From contig JAQGJH010000143.1 of assembly GCA_028290705.1 (NCBI GenBank), forward strand, positions 1-45,082: 45,082 bases of DNA. The letters run 5' to 3'. Source of the stretch: Hyphomicrobiales bacterium (GTDB lineage Bacteria; Pseudomonadota; Alphaproteobacteria; Rhizobiales; Beijerinckiaceae). The notes below the pieces were generated by a model that saw only the letters and a list, made by a program, of their open reading frames with translations, did no database searches and had not been told where the DNA came from. The position numbers and the translations under genes are program-made. Shown in pieces: positions 8,856 to 18,733 of this stretch. The first letter of the stretch is position 1. Each line of letters begins with the position of its first letter.

Positions 8856-10476
8856 CGCCCCCCTTCTCGACGTGCGCAATCTCTCCATCGCATTCCGGCA
8901 GGGCGGTGTGGAGACGCTGGCGGTCGACAGCGTGTCGTTCAACCTGCAGGCCGGGCGCACGCTGGCGCTGGTCGGCGAATCCGGCTCCGGCAAGTCGATC
9001 ACGGCGCTGTCGATCGTCAAGCTGCTGGGCGCGACCTCCGCGACCTATCCGTCGGGCGAGATCCTGTTCAAGGGGCAGGACGTTCTCAAGGCGGACGACC
9101 AGGCGCTGCGGCGCATGCGCGGCAACGAGATCACCATGGTGTTCCAGGAACCCATGAGTTCGCTCAATCCGCTGCATCACATCGAGCGGCAGATCGGCGA
9201 GATCCTGTCGCTGCACGGCATGCGCGGCGATGCCGCCATCCGGACGCGCGTGATCGAACTGCTGGCCGAAGTCGGCATTCCGGACCCGTCGTCCCGGCTC
9301 AACGCCTATCCGCATCAATTGTCCGGCGGGCAGCGCCAGCGCGTGATGATCGCCATGGCGCTGGCGAACAAGCCGGACCTGTTCATAGCCGACGAGCCCA
9401 CGACCGCCCTCGACGTCACCGTGCAGGCCCAGATCCTGCGTCTGCTGAAGGATCTGCAGGCGCGGCTCGGCATGGCGATGCTGTTCATCACGCATGATCT
9501 CGGCATCGTCCGGAAGATTGCCGACGACGTGGCGGTGATGCAGCGCGGGCGCATCGTCGAGGCTGGGCCGGTCGCCGACGTCTTCGGCAATCCCGCCCAT
9601 CCCTACACGCAGGCGCTGCTGGCGGCCGAGCCCAAGGGCGAGCCGGCGGCGAGCGATCCGTCCGCGACGCCGATCGTGACGGGTGACGACATCCGGGTCT
9701 GGTTCCCGATCAAGAAGGGTTTCCTGCGCAGGACAGTCGGCCACGTGAAGGCCGTGGATGGAATTTCCGTCACGGTGCGGGAGGGCCAGACGGTCGGCGT
9801 CGTGGGCGAATCCGGCTCCGGCAAGACGACGCTGGGGCTTGCGTTGCTGCGGCTCATCCGCTCCGAAGGGCCGATCGCCTATCTGGGCCGGCGCATCGAC
9901 GGTTTCGGGTCGAAAGAAATGAGGCCCTTGCGGCGCGACATGCAGGTGGTGTTCCAGGACCCTTACGGCTCGCTGTCGCCGCGCCTGTCCGTCGCCGACA
10001 TCGTCGAGGAAGGCCTGCTGGTGCAGAATGCCGGGCTCAGCTATGCGCAGCGGCGCGAGATCGTCGCGCAGGCGCTGGCCGACACGGGGCTCGATCCCGC
10101 CGCCATGGACCGCTACCCGCACGAGTTCTCCGGCGGGCAGCGGCAGCGCATCGCGATCGCGCGCGCCATGGCGCTGAACCCGCGCTTCGTGGTGCTGGAC
10201 GAGCCGACTTCGGCGCTCGACATGTCGGTCCAGGCGCAGATCGTCGATCTGCTGCGCGACCTGCAGAAGCGCCGCAACCTGGCCTATCTGTTCATCAGCC
10301 ACGACCTCAAGGTGGTGCGGGCGCTCGCCACCGAGTTGATCGTCATGCGCGGCGGCAAGGTGGTGGAAGCTGGCTCCGCCCGGGACATCTTCGCCGCACC
10401 GCAGAGCGACTACACGAAGGCCCTGTTTGCCGCCGCCTTCTCGATCGAGACGCATGCGGGAGCGGGCGCGCCGTGA
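8848..10476 (+). CDS. yejF: Oligopeptide ABC importer, duplicated ATP-binding protein (YejF-like)
   Basis: 542 aa with two fused ABC ATPase domains. The first (about residues 1-265) has Walker A GESGSGKS at 43-50, signature LSGGQRQRV and Walker [13 protein letters not shown]. The second (about 285-540) has [18 protein letters not shown] and [11 protein letters not shown]. Both carry the Asp-Leu-Gly/Asp-Leu-Lys His switch region (ITHDLG, ISHDLK). A single polypeptide with both nucleotide-binding domains is characteristic of YejF, in contrast to the separate DppD and DppF. The start lies within the toxin's last codons, and the stop overlaps the GTG start of deoB at 10473-10476. Confidence 0.93.
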   Translation: MPDAPLLDVRNLSIAFRQGGVETLAVDSVSFNLQAGRTLALVGESGSGKSITALSIVKLLGATSATYPSGEILFKGQDVLKADDQALRRMRGNEITMVFQEPMSSLNPLHHIERQIGEILSLHGMRGDAAIRTRVIELLAEVGIPDPSSRLNAYPHQLSGGQRQRVMIAMALANKPDLFIADEPTTALDVTVQAQILRLLKDLQARLGMAMLFITHDLGIVRKIADDVAVMQRGRIVEAGPVADVFGNPAHPYTQALLAAEPKGEPAASDPSATPIVTGDDIRVWFPIKKGFLRRTVGHVKAVDGISVTVREGQTVGVVGESGSGKTTLGLALLRLIRSEGPIAYLGRRIDGFGSKEMRPLRRDMQVVFQDPYGSLSPRLSVADIVEEGLLVQNAGLSYAQRREIVAQALADTGLDPAAMDRYPHEFSGGQRQRIAIARAMALNPRFVVLDEPTSALDMSVQAQIVDLLRDLQKRRNLAYLFISHDLKVVRALATELIVMRGGKVVEAGSARDIFAAPQSDYTKALFAAAFSIETHAGAGAP

Positions 10477-11705
10477 CGCGCGCGCTGATTCTCGTGCTCG
10501 ACTCGTTCGGCTGCGGCAATGCGCCCGATGCCGCGGCGTTCGGGGACGCTGGAGCCGACACGCTGGGACATATCGCCGAGGCCTGCGCGGCAGGGCTTTG
10601 CGACGTGGCGGGCATGCGGCGGGGACCGCTGCACATGCCGCATCTCGTGCAACTCGGCCTCGGCGCGGCGGCGCGGGCCTCGACCGGCCGCTTGCCGGCA
10701 GGCTTCGCCGACGTGACGCCCACGGGCGCCTTCGGTTTCGGCATCGAACGTTCGCTCGGCAAGGACACGCCGTCCGGACATTGGGAAATCGCAGGATCGC
10801 CGGCCGATTTCGCCTGGGGGTATTTTCCCGAGACGGAGCCCGCCGTGCCGGCCGGTCTCGTCGATGCGCTCGTGCGCGAGGCCAAGCTCCCGGGCGTCAT
10901 CGGCAACGTGCACGCCTCGGGCATCTCGATCATCGAGGATCTCGGCGCGGAGCACCTGCGCAGCGGCAAGCCGATCATCTACACGTCCGTCGATTCCGTT
11001 CTGCAGATCGCCGCGCACGAGCAGGCGTTCGGGCTGCAGCGCCTGTACGAAGTGTGCCGTATCGCCCGCCGGCTGTGCGACCCCTTGCACATCGGCCGCA
11101 TCATCGCCCGGCCGTTTGTGGGTGGAGACCGCTCAATGTTCAAGAGGACGCCAAACCGCAAGGACTTCTCGATTCCCCCGCCCGAGGGATCGATCCTCGA
11201 CCGCGCCGTCGAGGGCGACCGCGAGGTCGTCAGCATCGGCAAGATCGGCGACATTTTCGCGCATCGCAACACCGGCCGAGAGGTCAAGGGCCGCGACGAC
11301 ATGGACCTCTTCGACAAGAGCGTGCAGGAGCTGTCCACGCTGCGAGACGGTGGTTTCCTGTTCGCAAACTTCGTCGATCTCGACACGGATTTCGGCCACC
11401 GGCGCAACGTCGCGGGTTATGCGGCCGGGCTCGAGCGGTTCGACCGGCGCATTCCGGAATTGCTGGCAGCGCTGCGCGATGGCGATCTCTGCGTGATCAC
11501 GGCCGATCATGGCAACGACCCGACGTGGGCCGGCACCGATCACACGCGCGAACACGTGCCGATCCTGGCTTTCGGACCTGGCGTCGCGCCGCGCGCATTG
11601 GGTGGTCGCGCGACATTCGCCGACATCGGGGCGAGCGTCGCGAATCATCTGGGTCTGCCGGCGACCCGTGCGGGCGCTGCCTGGCAAGACGATACCCTGC
11701 CCTGA
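10473..11705 (+). CDS. deoB: Phosphopentomutase
   Basis: 410 aa, alkaline phosphatase superfamily. It interconverts (deoxy)ribose 1-phosphate and 5-phosphate, linking nucleoside phosphorolysis to the pentose pathway and DeoC. Metal-binding motifs are LVLDSFGCG near the N-terminus (Asp10) and [19 protein letters not shown] at the C-terminus. The phosphorylated-Thr region is [13 protein letters not shown]. The GTG start overlaps the yejF stop (GTGA), so the gene may be the last of the yej transcript as well as a functional member of the nucleoside group at 14578-17898. Confidence 0.94.
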   Translation: MTRALILVLDSFGCGNAPDAAAFGDAGADTLGHIAEACAAGLCDVAGMRRGPLHMPHLVQLGLGAAARASTGRLPAGFADVTPTGAFGFGIERSLGKDTPSGHWEIAGSPADFAWGYFPETEPAVPAGLVDALVREAKLPGVIGNVHASGISIIEDLGAEHLRSGKPIIYTSVDSVLQIAAHEQAFGLQRLYEVCRIARRLCDPLHIGRIIARPFVGGDRSMFKRTPNRKDFSIPPPEGSILDRAVEGDREVVSIGKIGDIFAHRNTGREVKGRDDMDLFDKSVQELSTLRDGGFLFANFVDLDTDFGHRRNVAGYAAGLERFDRRIPELLAALRDGDLCVITADHGNDPTWAGTDHTREHVPILAFGPGVAPRALGGRATFADIGASVANHLGLPATRAGAAWQDDTLP

Positions 11706-11714
11706 TCGTTTCCA

Positions 11715-11812
11715 CCGTCGTTGCGAGCGGAGCGAAGCAATCCAGCGAACGAGGCCGGGCGATGCGCACGCCACGATGGATGGCCGCGTCGCTGCGCTCC
11801 TCGCAAGGACGG
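11715..11812. repeat. REP-like palindromic intergenic element
   Basis: The left arm reads GTTGCGAGCGGAGCGAAGC and, after about 35 bases, the right arm is an imperfect reverse complement (CGCTGCGCTCCTCGCAAGG). The outer ends CCGTC / GACGG pair exactly. This form (TTGCGAGCG-AGCGAAGCAATCC with an inverted copy) is familiar as a dispersed extragenic palindrome in Rhizobiales. It sits between the convergent genes deoB and ggt. Only one copy was seen in the window; genome-wide copy number is the test. Confidence 0.7.
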
Positions 11813-11866
11813 TGCTGGTTTGGCGGGATGAATACTTTCACCCCGGCACGCATCGCGACGCTTCCG

Positions 11867-13603
11867 TCAATAACCGATGGCGGCGGTTCCGCGCTGTCGC
11901 GTGTCTGCGGCGCCGTAGAGATAGCCGTCACGGCGCTGGATCGTCTGCGTCGAGCCGGTGGCGCGTTGCGGTCGCACCTTGTGTCCCATGGCCTCGAGAA
12001 TCCTGATCGTGTCGATGGACAATCCGCGCTCGACGCGCAGTTCGTCGGGGTGGAGCTGGTGATGCACGCGCACGGCCTCGCTGGCTTCGGCGACGTTCAG
12101 TCTATGGTCGAGGACGTTGACGAGGATCTGCAGCACGATGGTGATGATGCGCGACCCGCCCGGCGACCCGGTGACGAGTTCGAGTTCGCCGTTCCGGAAC
12201 ACCATGGCGGGGCTCATCGACGAGAGCGGTCGCTTGCCGGCTTCGGGCGCGTTTGCGGCCCCGCCCCGCAAGCCATAGGCATTGGGTGCGCCGGGCGTGG
12301 AGGCGAAATCGTCGAGCTCGTTGTTGAGCAGGATGCCGGTTCCATCCGCCACCATGCCGAGACCATACGAGAAGTTCAGCGTCGTGGTGTTCGACACGGC
12401 ATTGCCGTCACGGTCCACGACCGAATAATGGGTCGTCTGGTCGCTCTCGAAACCGGGCGGCCTGCCGGCCGAAATGTCTTCGGCGGGCGTGGCGCGGTCT
12501 GGCGAAATCTGCGCGGCCAATCCCGCCGCATAGTCCTTGGAAATGAGTCCGGCCACGGGCACGCGGACGAAATCGGGGTCGCCGAGATAGATCTCGCGGT
12601 CCGCGTAGGCGCGCTTCATCGCCTCGGCCATGAGGTGAATTCCCGCGGCGGAATTGTGCCCGAGTTCCGCCAGCGGGAAACGTTCGAGCATGTTGAGGAT
12701 CTGGATGACGTGCACGCCCCCGGACGAGGGCGGCGGCATCGAGACGACGTCGTAGCCGCGATAGGTTCCGCGCACGGCCTCGCGTTCGATCGCCCGGTAG
12801 CGCTTCATGTCGTCGAGCGTCATGATGCCGCCGGCTGCGCGCACGGCGGCCACGAGCCTGTCGGCCGTCTCGCCTTCATAGAAGCCGCCCGCACCTTGTT
12901 GGGCAATCCGCTGCAGCGTCGCGGCGAGGTCGCGTTGCACGAGGCGGTGGCCCGACTCCAGGGCGGTGCCGTCGGCATGCCGGAAAATGGCGCGCGTCGT
13001 GGCATGGCGCATGAGGCGGCGCTCGACCGCGCGCAGCGAGACGGCGAGATCGTCCTCGACCTCGAAACCGTCGCGCGCGAGCGCGATCGCGGGCGCCAAG
13101 AGATCGGCGAGCGAGAACTTGCCCGACCCGTATTTTTCCAGCGCCAGAGCAAAGCCCGCGACCGTGCCGGGAACGCCGACCGCCAGCCCGCTGGATTGCG
13201 ACAGGCTCGGCACGAAATGTCCGTTTTGATCGAGAAACATGTCGCGGCGCGCGGCCGAAGGCGCGGCTTCGCGATAGTCGATCGCCACGGTCCTGTTCTG
13301 CTTCGCCAGATGCACGAGCATGAAGCCGCCGCCCCCGACATTGCCGGCGCGCGGCAGCGTGACCGCCAGCGCGAAACCGGTGGCGACTGCCGCATCCACG
13401 GCATTGCCGCCGGCCTTCAGCACGTCGACCCCGATGCGCGACGCGCGTTCCTCCTGGCTCACCACCATGCCGTGGCGTGCGACGACGGGAAGCGTGCGGG
13501 CGTCGCCGCTGACGATGGGATCCTGGAGGGGCTGTGCAAGTGAAACATCGAACGCCGCGATGACGACGAAGAACGCGGCGTAGATCAGCCTCAATTGCCC
13601 CAC
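11867..13603 (-). CDS. ggt: Gamma-glutamyltransferase (gamma-glutamyltranspeptidase)
   Basis: 578 aa periplasmic N-terminal-nucleophile hydrolase that cleaves glutathione and other gamma-glutamyl compounds. A signal peptide (about residues 1-23, ending SLA) precedes the proenzyme. The autoprocessing site is DQ|TTHYSVVD, with Thr390 the new N-terminus and nucleophile, preceded by the usual ES dipeptide. The large subunit has GGNAVDAAVATGFALAV and NVGGGGFMLVHL. The small subunit has MSPAMVF and the oxyanion Gly pair in GSPGGSRIIT. The likely start is a GTG at 13603, overlapping the upstream DUF1194 gene by 13 bases, so the two form one minus-strand unit. Confidence 0.92.
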   Translation of the reverse strand: MGQLRLIYAAFFVVIAAFDVSLAQPLQDPIVSGDARTLPVVARHGMVVSQEERASRIGVDVLKAGGNAVDAAVATGFALAVTLPRAGNVGGGGFMLVHLAKQNRTVAIDYREAAPSAARRDMFLDQNGHFVPSLSQSSGLAVGVPGTVAGFALALEKYGSGKFSLADLLAPAIALARDGFEVEDDLAVSLRAVERRLMRHATTRAIFRHADGTALESGHRLVQRDLAATLQRIAQQGAGGFYEGETADRLVAAVRAAGGIMTLDDMKRYRAIEREAVRGTYRGYDVVSMPPPSSGGVHVIQILNMLERFPLAELGHNSAAGIHLMAEAMKRAYADREIYLGDPDFVRVPVAGLISKDYAAGLAAQISPDRATPAEDISAGRPPGFESDQTTHYSVVDRDGNAVSNTTTLNFSYGLGMVADGTGILLNNELDDFASTPGAPNAYGLRGGAANAPEAGKRPLSSMSPAMVFRNGELELVTGSPGGSRIITIVLQILVNVLDHRLNVAEASEAVRVHHQLHPDELRVERGLSIDTIRILEAMGHKVRPQRATGSTQTIQRRDGYLYGAADTRQRGTAAIGY

Positions 13604-14433
13604 CTGTTGCGCCAGAGCGATTCACCCACCATGCAGGAGATGCGCGGCTCCTTGGTGGCGACGCGCGTCACCATCGGCGGGACAGGCGGCCCCGGCAGCA
13701 TGGCGATTTCGCGCACCAGCTTGGTGCGGGTCGCCTCGACGAAACTGCGCGCGTCACGGATCGGCACCATGAATGCGTCGAAACCGCCAATGACGCAATC
13801 CTGATAATAGACGTCGAGATCCTCGATGTCGGCGGGGCTGCGGTAGGCGCGAATGCCGACGAGCGGCAGGCCGTTGATGGTGATGCCCTTGGCAAGCGCC
13901 TCATCGCGCGCTTCGGCGACCGGACGGCCGCTGTTGTTGGGACCATCGCCCGACACGTCGATGACCTGACGGGCGCTGTCGAAGCCGTTGCCTTCGAAAA
14001 GCTTCGCGGCAGCATCGATCGCGCCCGAGATGGATGTGCGCTGCGCTCGACGATAGGGGGCTGCGGCGAGCCGGGCTGCGAAAGCGCTGGCTGAATCCGG
14101 CCCGTCGATCACCGTCCAATCGATGAGCGTGTCGGTGTCGTATTCGGACGCCCATTGCATGTAGACGACGGCGATGCGGCCCGTGGAGCCCTGCTTCAGC
14201 GCGTTGAGGAACTGCTCGGAGCGCAGCGCTTCGACGTAGCCCTGCCTCTGCAGGCGCTGCTCTTCCGTGTCCATCGAGTAGGAAATGTCCACCGCCAGCA
14301 CGAGCTCGACGTCGACCTCCGTGGCGCCGCCTCGGGCCAGCGCGGTTCCCGGCGGAGCCACGAGCGCCAGCGTGGCGCCCAGCAAAGCCGCACGCCAGAC
14401 GGGGCGCAGGGAAGACAGGCAGGGAGAAGCCAT
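13591..14433 (-). CDS. DUF1194 protein with von Willebrand A-like fold, exported
   Basis: 280 aa. An N-terminal signal (about residues 1-33, ending TALARG) is followed by VDVELVLAVDISYSMD, where DISYS matches the MIDAS metal-binding motif DxSxS of vWA domains. It continues with RIAVVYMQWAS and RQVIDVSGDGPNNSG, another typical strand of the fold. The start at 14433 is preferred to a longer Arg-rich reading because it places the signal peptide at the N-terminus. Proteins of this family are common in Rhizobiales but their role is unknown; a periplasmic protein-protein interaction role is only an inference. It overlaps ggt by 13 bases and is divergent from cdd. Confidence 0.85.
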   Translation of the reverse strand: MASPCLSSLRPVWRAALLGATLALVAPPGTALARGGATEVDVELVLAVDISYSMDTEEQRLQRQGYVEALRSEQFLNALKQGSTGRIAVVYMQWASEYDTDTLIDWTVIDGPDSASAFAARLAAAPYRRAQRTSISGAIDAAAKLFEGNGFDSARQVIDVSGDGPNNSGRPVAEARDEALAKGITINGLPLVGIRAYRSPADIEDLDVYYQDCVIGGFDAFMVPIRDARSFVEATRTKLVREIAMLPGPPVPPMVTRVATKEPRISCMVGESLWRNRWGN

Positions 14434-14577
14434 TCGCTCGCTCCTTCTCACAGGACATCGCCAGTGTGGCACGCCGTGTCGGCAACGCAAGCAACATGCC
14501 GATCACGACTTGTGCGGCTTCGTCCTGCAGGCTTGCGCTTGGCTCCGGCCGGGCGGGCGTGGCAATGTGCTGCCGAC

Positions 14578-15021
14578 ATGGATCATCGCATGCACGACGC
14601 GCCGCCCACCAACGACATCGACGCCCTCTTCGCGCGCGCAGCCGAGGCGCGGCAACACGCCTATGCGCCCTACTCCGGCTTTGCGGTCGGGGCTGCGCTC
14701 GTCGACCGCGACGGCCGCGTGCATGCGGGCTGCAACGTCGAGAATGCCGCCTATCCCTCGGGCACCTGCGCCGAGCAATCCGCCATATCGGCCATGATCG
14801 CGGCTGGTGGACGGCGGATCGTCGAGATCGCCATCGTGGGACCCGGCCATTCGCCCGTGACGCCATGCGGCGCGTGCCGCCAGCGGCTGCGGGAATTCGG
14901 CGATGCCGACACACGCATCCATGCCGGCAGCGAAGGCGGCGCGCGCCGCAGCTTCACGTTGGCTGAATTGCTGCCCGAGGCTTTCGGCCCCGATCACCTG
15001 GCGGCCGGCGGCCCGCCATGA
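14578..15021 (+). CDS. cdd: Cytidine deaminase
   Basis: 147 aa, the small homotetrameric type. It deaminates cytidine and deoxycytidine to uridine and deoxyuridine. Zinc ligands are Cys64 (in SGTCAEQSA, with catalytic Glu66) and Cys97/Cys100 (PCGACRQ). The substrate-binding stretch is YAPYSGFAVGAAL, followed by GCNVENAAYPS. ATGs at 14578 and 14590 are both possible starts. It is the first gene of a chain cdd-punA-deoC-deoA in which every junction is a 4-base ATGA overlap. Confidence 0.95.
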   Translation: MDHRMHDAPPTNDIDALFARAAEARQHAYAPYSGFAVGAALVDRDGRVHAGCNVENAAYPSGTCAEQSAISAMIAAGGRRIVEIAIVGPGHSPVTPCGACRQRLREFGDADTRIHAGSEGGARRSFTLAELLPEAFGPDHLAAGGPP

Positions 15022-15833
15022 CCGAGGCTCTGGACGCGGCCCGCGTCATCCGCGCCCGTGCGGGCGGCGAGGCGATCGATGGCGCGGTGATTCTCGGCAC
15101 CGGTCTCGGCGAGGTTGCGGGGCACGACGATGCCGACGTGGTCTTTTCCTACGCCGACCTGCCGGGTTTTCCGCAGCCGCACGTCTCCGGCCACGCGGGT
15201 CGTCTCGTGATCGGCCGACGCGGCGGGATGCGTGTCGCCTGGCTGCAGGGCCGCGCCCATTATTACGAAACGGGCGATGCCCGCGCCATGAGCGGCGCAC
15301 TGGAGGCGCTGGCGGCGCTCGACGTCCCGCGCCTGATCGTCACCAGCGCATCGGGCAGCACGCGAGACGATCTCGCGCCGGGCGCACTGGTGCGCCTGAC
15401 GGACCACATCAATTTCAGCGGACTCAATCCGCTGGTGGGCGCGCGCGGTGACGATCGTTTCGTGCCGATGAACGATGCCTATGATGCGGCGTTCGGCGCG
15501 CAACTCGACCGCGCGGCGATTGACGCCGGGGCCGACCTGCCGCACGGAGTCTACATGTGGTTCTCGGGACCGTCCTTCGAGACTCCCGCCGAAGTGCGCA
15601 TGGCAAAGCTGCTGGGCGCGGACCTCGTCGGCATGTCGACCGTGCCGGAAGTGATCCTCGCACGGCGGCTCGGCCTGCGGGTCGCGGGGCTCTCGCTGGT
15701 GACGAATTTCGCCGCGGGTTTCGCGGGCGGCGCTCCCGATCATGCCGGCACGAAGCGCGTTGCAGCCGAGGGCGCACGGCGGCTGAAGCAGGTGCTGGAC
15801 CATTACTTTGCCGCCGCGGGAGACAGCCCATGA
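15018..15833 (+). CDS. punA: Purine-nucleoside phosphorylase (trimeric PNP)
   Basis: 271 aa. It splits purine (deoxy)nucleosides with phosphate to base plus (deoxy)ribose 1-phosphate, the substrate of DeoB. Family II PNP marks are ILGTGLGEVA (phosphate loop), HVSGHAGRLV, LQGRAHYYE, SGPSFETPAEVRM, VGMSTVPEVILA and LVTNFAAGF, the last holding the base-binding Asn. The trimeric class is shown by length and these motifs, as opposed to hexameric DeoD. It overlaps cdd and deoC by four bases each. The short residue run after GRAHYYE differs from the common EG, a modest change near the active site. Confidence 0.92.
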   Translation: MTEALDAARVIRARAGGEAIDGAVILGTGLGEVAGHDDADVVFSYADLPGFPQPHVSGHAGRLVIGRRGGMRVAWLQGRAHYYETGDARAMSGALEALAALDVPRLIVTSASGSTRDDLAPGALVRLTDHINFSGLNPLVGARGDDRFVPMNDAYDAAFGAQLDRAAIDAGADLPHGVYMWFSGPSFETPAEVRMAKLLGADLVGMSTVPEVILARRLGLRVAGLSLVTNFAAGFAGGAPDHAGTKRVAAEGARRLKQVLDHYFAAAGDSP

Positions 15834-16582
15834 CGATTGAAGCGCGGGCCCTGGCCCGCAGGGCGATCCCGCTGATCGATCTCACGGATCTTTCGGACAC
15901 CTGCAGCCCGGAGGCCGCCGAGGCGCTCGCGCGCCGCGCGCTTGCGCTGCCCCTGCGCCCAGCCGCCCTGTGCATCTGGCCGCAATACGTCGGCCAGACT
16001 CATGCGCTGCTCGCCGGCAGTCCGGTCAAGCTCGCCACGGTGGTGAATTTTCCCGAGGGCGGAGAGGACGTCGAACGCGTGGTGACGGACACGCAGGAAG
16101 CGCTGGGAGACGGCGCCGACGAGATCGATCTGGTTCTGCCCTGGCGGGCCTTTCTGGAGGGGCGCCGCGACGTCGCCCGCGGCATGATCGAGGCCGTGAC
16201 GGAGTGCCTGCCGGCCGACAGCCTGCTCAAGGTCATCCTCGAAACCGGCGAATTGCGCGATCCCGGCCACATTGCGGACGCGAGCCGGCTGGCGATCGAG
16301 GGCGGAGCGCATTTCATCAAGACGTCGACGGGCAAGACCGCCGTGTCGGCGACGCCCGAGGCGGCGCGCGCGATGCTGACGTGCATCCGCGACAGCGGAC
16401 GGCCCGTCGGCTTCAAGGCGTCCGGCGGATTGCGCACGATCGACGATGCGGCGCTCTATCTGTCGCTCGCCGACGAGATCATGGGGCCGGGCTGGGTCTC
16501 GCCCCGGACCTTCCGTTTCGGCGCGAGCAGCCTGCTCGACCCGCTCGTCGCGGCGCTTGGCGATGGCGTGATCCCGGCATGA
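15830..16582 (+). CDS. deoC: Deoxyribose-phosphate aldolase
   Basis: 250 aa TIM-barrel class I aldolase that cleaves 2-deoxyribose 5-phosphate to acetaldehyde and glyceraldehyde 3-phosphate. The Schiff-base lysine is Lys164 in FIKTSTGK. The second active-site lysine is Lys196 in GFKASGG. Asp100 (EIDLVLPW) is the conserved acid. IDLTDLSD near the N-terminus is the phosphodeoxyribose entry loop region, corresponding to the family's IDHT. The ATG at 15830 gives the four-base overlap with punA and matches family length; the longer in-frame reading upstream lies inside punA. Confidence 0.94.
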   Translation: MTIEARALARRAIPLIDLTDLSDTCSPEAAEALARRALALPLRPAALCIWPQYVGQTHALLAGSPVKLATVVNFPEGGEDVERVVTDTQEALGDGADEIDLVLPWRAFLEGRRDVARGMIEAVTECLPADSLLKVILETGELRDPGHIADASRLAIEGGAHFIKTSTGKTAVSATPEAARAMLTCIRDSGRPVGFKASGGLRTIDDAALYLSLADEIMGPGWVSPRTFRFGASSLLDPLVAALGDGVIPA

Positions 16583-17898
16583 GACTGCCGCAGGAAATCA
16601 TCCGCCGGAAGCGCGATGGCCATGAACTCGAGACCGGCGAGATCGAGACGTTCGTCGCGCAATTGACCAGCGGGGCGATCACCGAGGGCCAGGCGGCGGC
16701 CTTCGCCATGGCGGTGTTCTTTCGCGGCATGAGCGCGCGCGAATGCGCCGCCCTGACGCGCGCCATGATGGCCTCCGGGACGGTGCTGGACTGGCGCGGC
16801 GCGTTCGACGGGCCTGTTCTCGACAAGCATTCCACGGGCGGCGTCGGCGACAATGTGAGCCTCGTGCTGGCGCCCGCCGTGGCGGCTTGCGGCGGTTTCG
16901 TGCCGATGATTTCGGGGCGCGGCCTCGGCCACACGGGCGGCACGCTCGACAAGCTCGAGGCCATCCCGGGATATGGCGCGACGCCCGATCGCGCGACGTT
17001 CGAGCGCGTCGTCGCGAGCGTCGGCTGCGCCATCATTGGCCAGACGGGCGAACTCGCGCCGGCGGATCGCAGGCTCTATGCGATCCGCGACGTGACCGCG
17101 ACGGTCGAGTCCATCCCGCTGATCACCGCGTCGATCCTGTCGAAGAAGCTCGCGGCCGGACTGGGCGGACTGGCGATGGACGTGAAGACCGGCTCGGGCG
17201 CCTTTATGCCGACCGACGCGGGCGCGCAGGATCTGGCGCGATCCATCGTGGATGTCGCGACGCAGGCAGGCCTGCCGACCGTCGCGCTCGTCACCGCCAT
17301 GGATCAACCTCTGGCGAGCGCCGCCGGCAATGCGGTGGAGACCGCGCATGCCATTGCGCATCTCACGGGCGCGCGGCGCGAACCGCGCCTGCACGAGATC
17401 GTGCTGGCGCTCGGGGCTGAAATGCTGCTTCTCGGAAAAGTGGCCCGCGATGTCGCGGAGGCGCGGCGAATGCTCGCCCGGGCGCTCGACAGCGGCGCGG
17501 CGGCAGAGCGTTTCGCCCGCATGGTGGGGGCGCTCGGCGGGCCGGCCGATCTGATGCAGCGGCCGGACGCCTATCTGGCGGCCGCGCCACTGATCCGTCC
17601 CGTGCCGGCGGCGCACGGTGGTTTCGTGGCCGCGATCGACACGCGCGCGCTCGGTCTCGCGGTGGTGGCGCTCGGCGGCGGCCGCGTGCGCGCGCAGGAT
17701 CCCGTCGATCCATCCGTGGGCCTGACGGGCATTGCGTCGCTCGGCCAGGCCATGCAGTCCGGCGAACCGCTGGCCTTCGTTCATGCGCGCGACGAGCAGG
17801 GTTTCGCGCAGGCGAGTCGCGCCGTCATGGCCGCCATGACGATCGGAGAGCATCCGCCGCGCGAAACTCCGCTGGTTTTGCGTCGCGTGAGCGCCTAG
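16579..17898 (+). CDS. deoA: Thymidine phosphorylase
   Basis: 439 aa, glycosyltransferase family 3. It phosphorolyses thymidine to thymine and deoxyribose 1-phosphate. Motifs include [13 protein letters not shown] at the start and [17 protein letters not shown] (phosphate binding). The family signature around [16 protein letters not shown] is followed by [11 protein letters not shown]. The N-terminal alpha domain and a C-terminal domain (about 340-439) make up the normal length. The ATG overlaps deoC. The TAG stop overlaps the TAG of the opposing NlpC/P60 gene in a single CTAG at 17895-17898, so no terminator separates the two convergent genes. Confidence 0.95.
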   Translation: MRLPQEIIRRKRDGHELETGEIETFVAQLTSGAITEGQAAAFAMAVFFRGMSARECAALTRAMMASGTVLDWRGAFDGPVLDKHSTGGVGDNVSLVLAPAVAACGGFVPMISGRGLGHTGGTLDKLEAIPGYGATPDRATFERVVASVGCAIIGQTGELAPADRRLYAIRDVTATVESIPLITASILSKKLAAGLGGLAMDVKTGSGAFMPTDAGAQDLARSIVDVATQAGLPTVALVTAMDQPLASAAGNAVETAHAIAHLTGARREPRLHEIVLALGAEMLLLGKVARDVAEARRMLARALDSGAAAERFARMVGALGGPADLMQRPDAYLAAAPLIRPVPAAHGGFVAAIDTRALGLAVVALGGGRVRAQDPVDPSVGLTGIASLGQAMQSGEPLAFVHARDEQGFAQASRAVMAAMTIGEHPPRETPLVLRRVSA

Positions 17899-18731
17899 AG
17901 GCGTCGCCGCGACGTGACGGCGCCGAAGCTTTTGTGCGCGATGCGGCGGCAGGCCTCTTCGAAGGGTTCGGACACGACCTGCATATGATGGCCGTTGGCG
18001 TGCAGCAGGGTGGCGGAATCCTGCATCAGCCCGACATGGCCTTTCCAGAAGATCAGATCGCCGCGACGCAATGGCGCATCGGCGGCGAGTTCCGCGCCGA
18101 GTTCGGCCTGCTGCATGTCGGTATCGCGCGGCGCGGCGATGCCCGTCGAGCGCAAGGCGATCTGCACGAGGCCCGAACAATCGAGCCCGAGGAACGTCTT
18201 GCCGCCCCACAGATAGGGTGCGCGCAGGAAGAGTTCGGCGCAGGCGACGGCATCGGGCATCACATCCGAGATTGGCCGCAGATGACCGGCCCAGACGCAG
18301 CCGCCTTCGGCGAGTTCGGCGAAGTCGCCCGTGATCGTCCGCACCTGCACGGCCGCGCCGAACGGCAGCCCCATGCCGGCGGGAGCCTTCATGTTGGCGA
18401 CTGGATACAGGAAGGTGCGCGGCACGCCGACGCGATGCGTTGCATCCGCCAGGCGCTCGTCGAGCGCGACCGCGGGCATGTAGCCGACATATCCGTCGTC
18501 CGCCAATTGAATCCAGGCCCAGCCTTCGTGGATTTCGTAGACGGTCACGCATTCGCCGAAGAGAACCTGGGTGTCGAGGCTGCAATCCTCGCCCGGCCGT
18601 GCGCGCAGGGCGACGGCTTCCTCGACCACGCGCATGCGACGGCCTTCGACGAACTCGGCCGCCTCGACCTGCCCTTTCAGATCGGCAGCCGCGAGATCGG
18701 GCCGTGCGGGCGTGCGCCGCCTGTCCGCCAT
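17895..18731 (-). CDS. NlpC/P60 family cell-wall hydrolase with SH3-like domains
   Basis: 278 aa. The N-terminal half has two SH3-like segments (about residues 30-90 and 95-152; [13 protein letters not shown] and [15 protein letters not shown]). The C-terminal C40 peptidase domain has the nucleophile Cys185 in [11 protein letters not shown], catalytic His232 in GHVGLM and the third polar residue near His244 in HANGHHM. Such proteins cut the gamma-D-Glu to diamino-acid bond in peptidoglycan stem peptides. No signal peptide is seen, so recycling of turnover peptides in the cytosol is possible. A GTG at 18737 overlapping the MarR stop (GTGA) is an alternative start. Confidence 0.87.
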   Translation of the reverse strand: MADRRRTPARPDLAAADLKGQVEAAEFVEGRRMRVVEEAVALRARPGEDCSLDTQVLFGECVTVYEIHEGWAWIQLADDGYVGYMPAVALDERLADATHRVGVPRTFLYPVANMKAPAGMGLPFGAAVQVRTITGDFAELAEGGCVWAGHLRPISDVMPDAVACAELFLRAPYLWGGKTFLGLDCSGLVQIALRSTGIAAPRDTDMQQAELGAELAADAPLRRGDLIFWKGHVGLMQDSATLLHANGHHMQVVSEPFEEACRRIAHKSFGAVTSRRRL

Positions 18732-18733
18732 GA

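Noticed and set aside
10427-13543. A plus-strand open frame of over 1000 codons across deoB, the REP-like element and ggt
   Set aside because: It runs out of frame over deoB and antisense to ggt, has no recognisable domain, and crosses an intergenic repeat; a GC-driven artefact.
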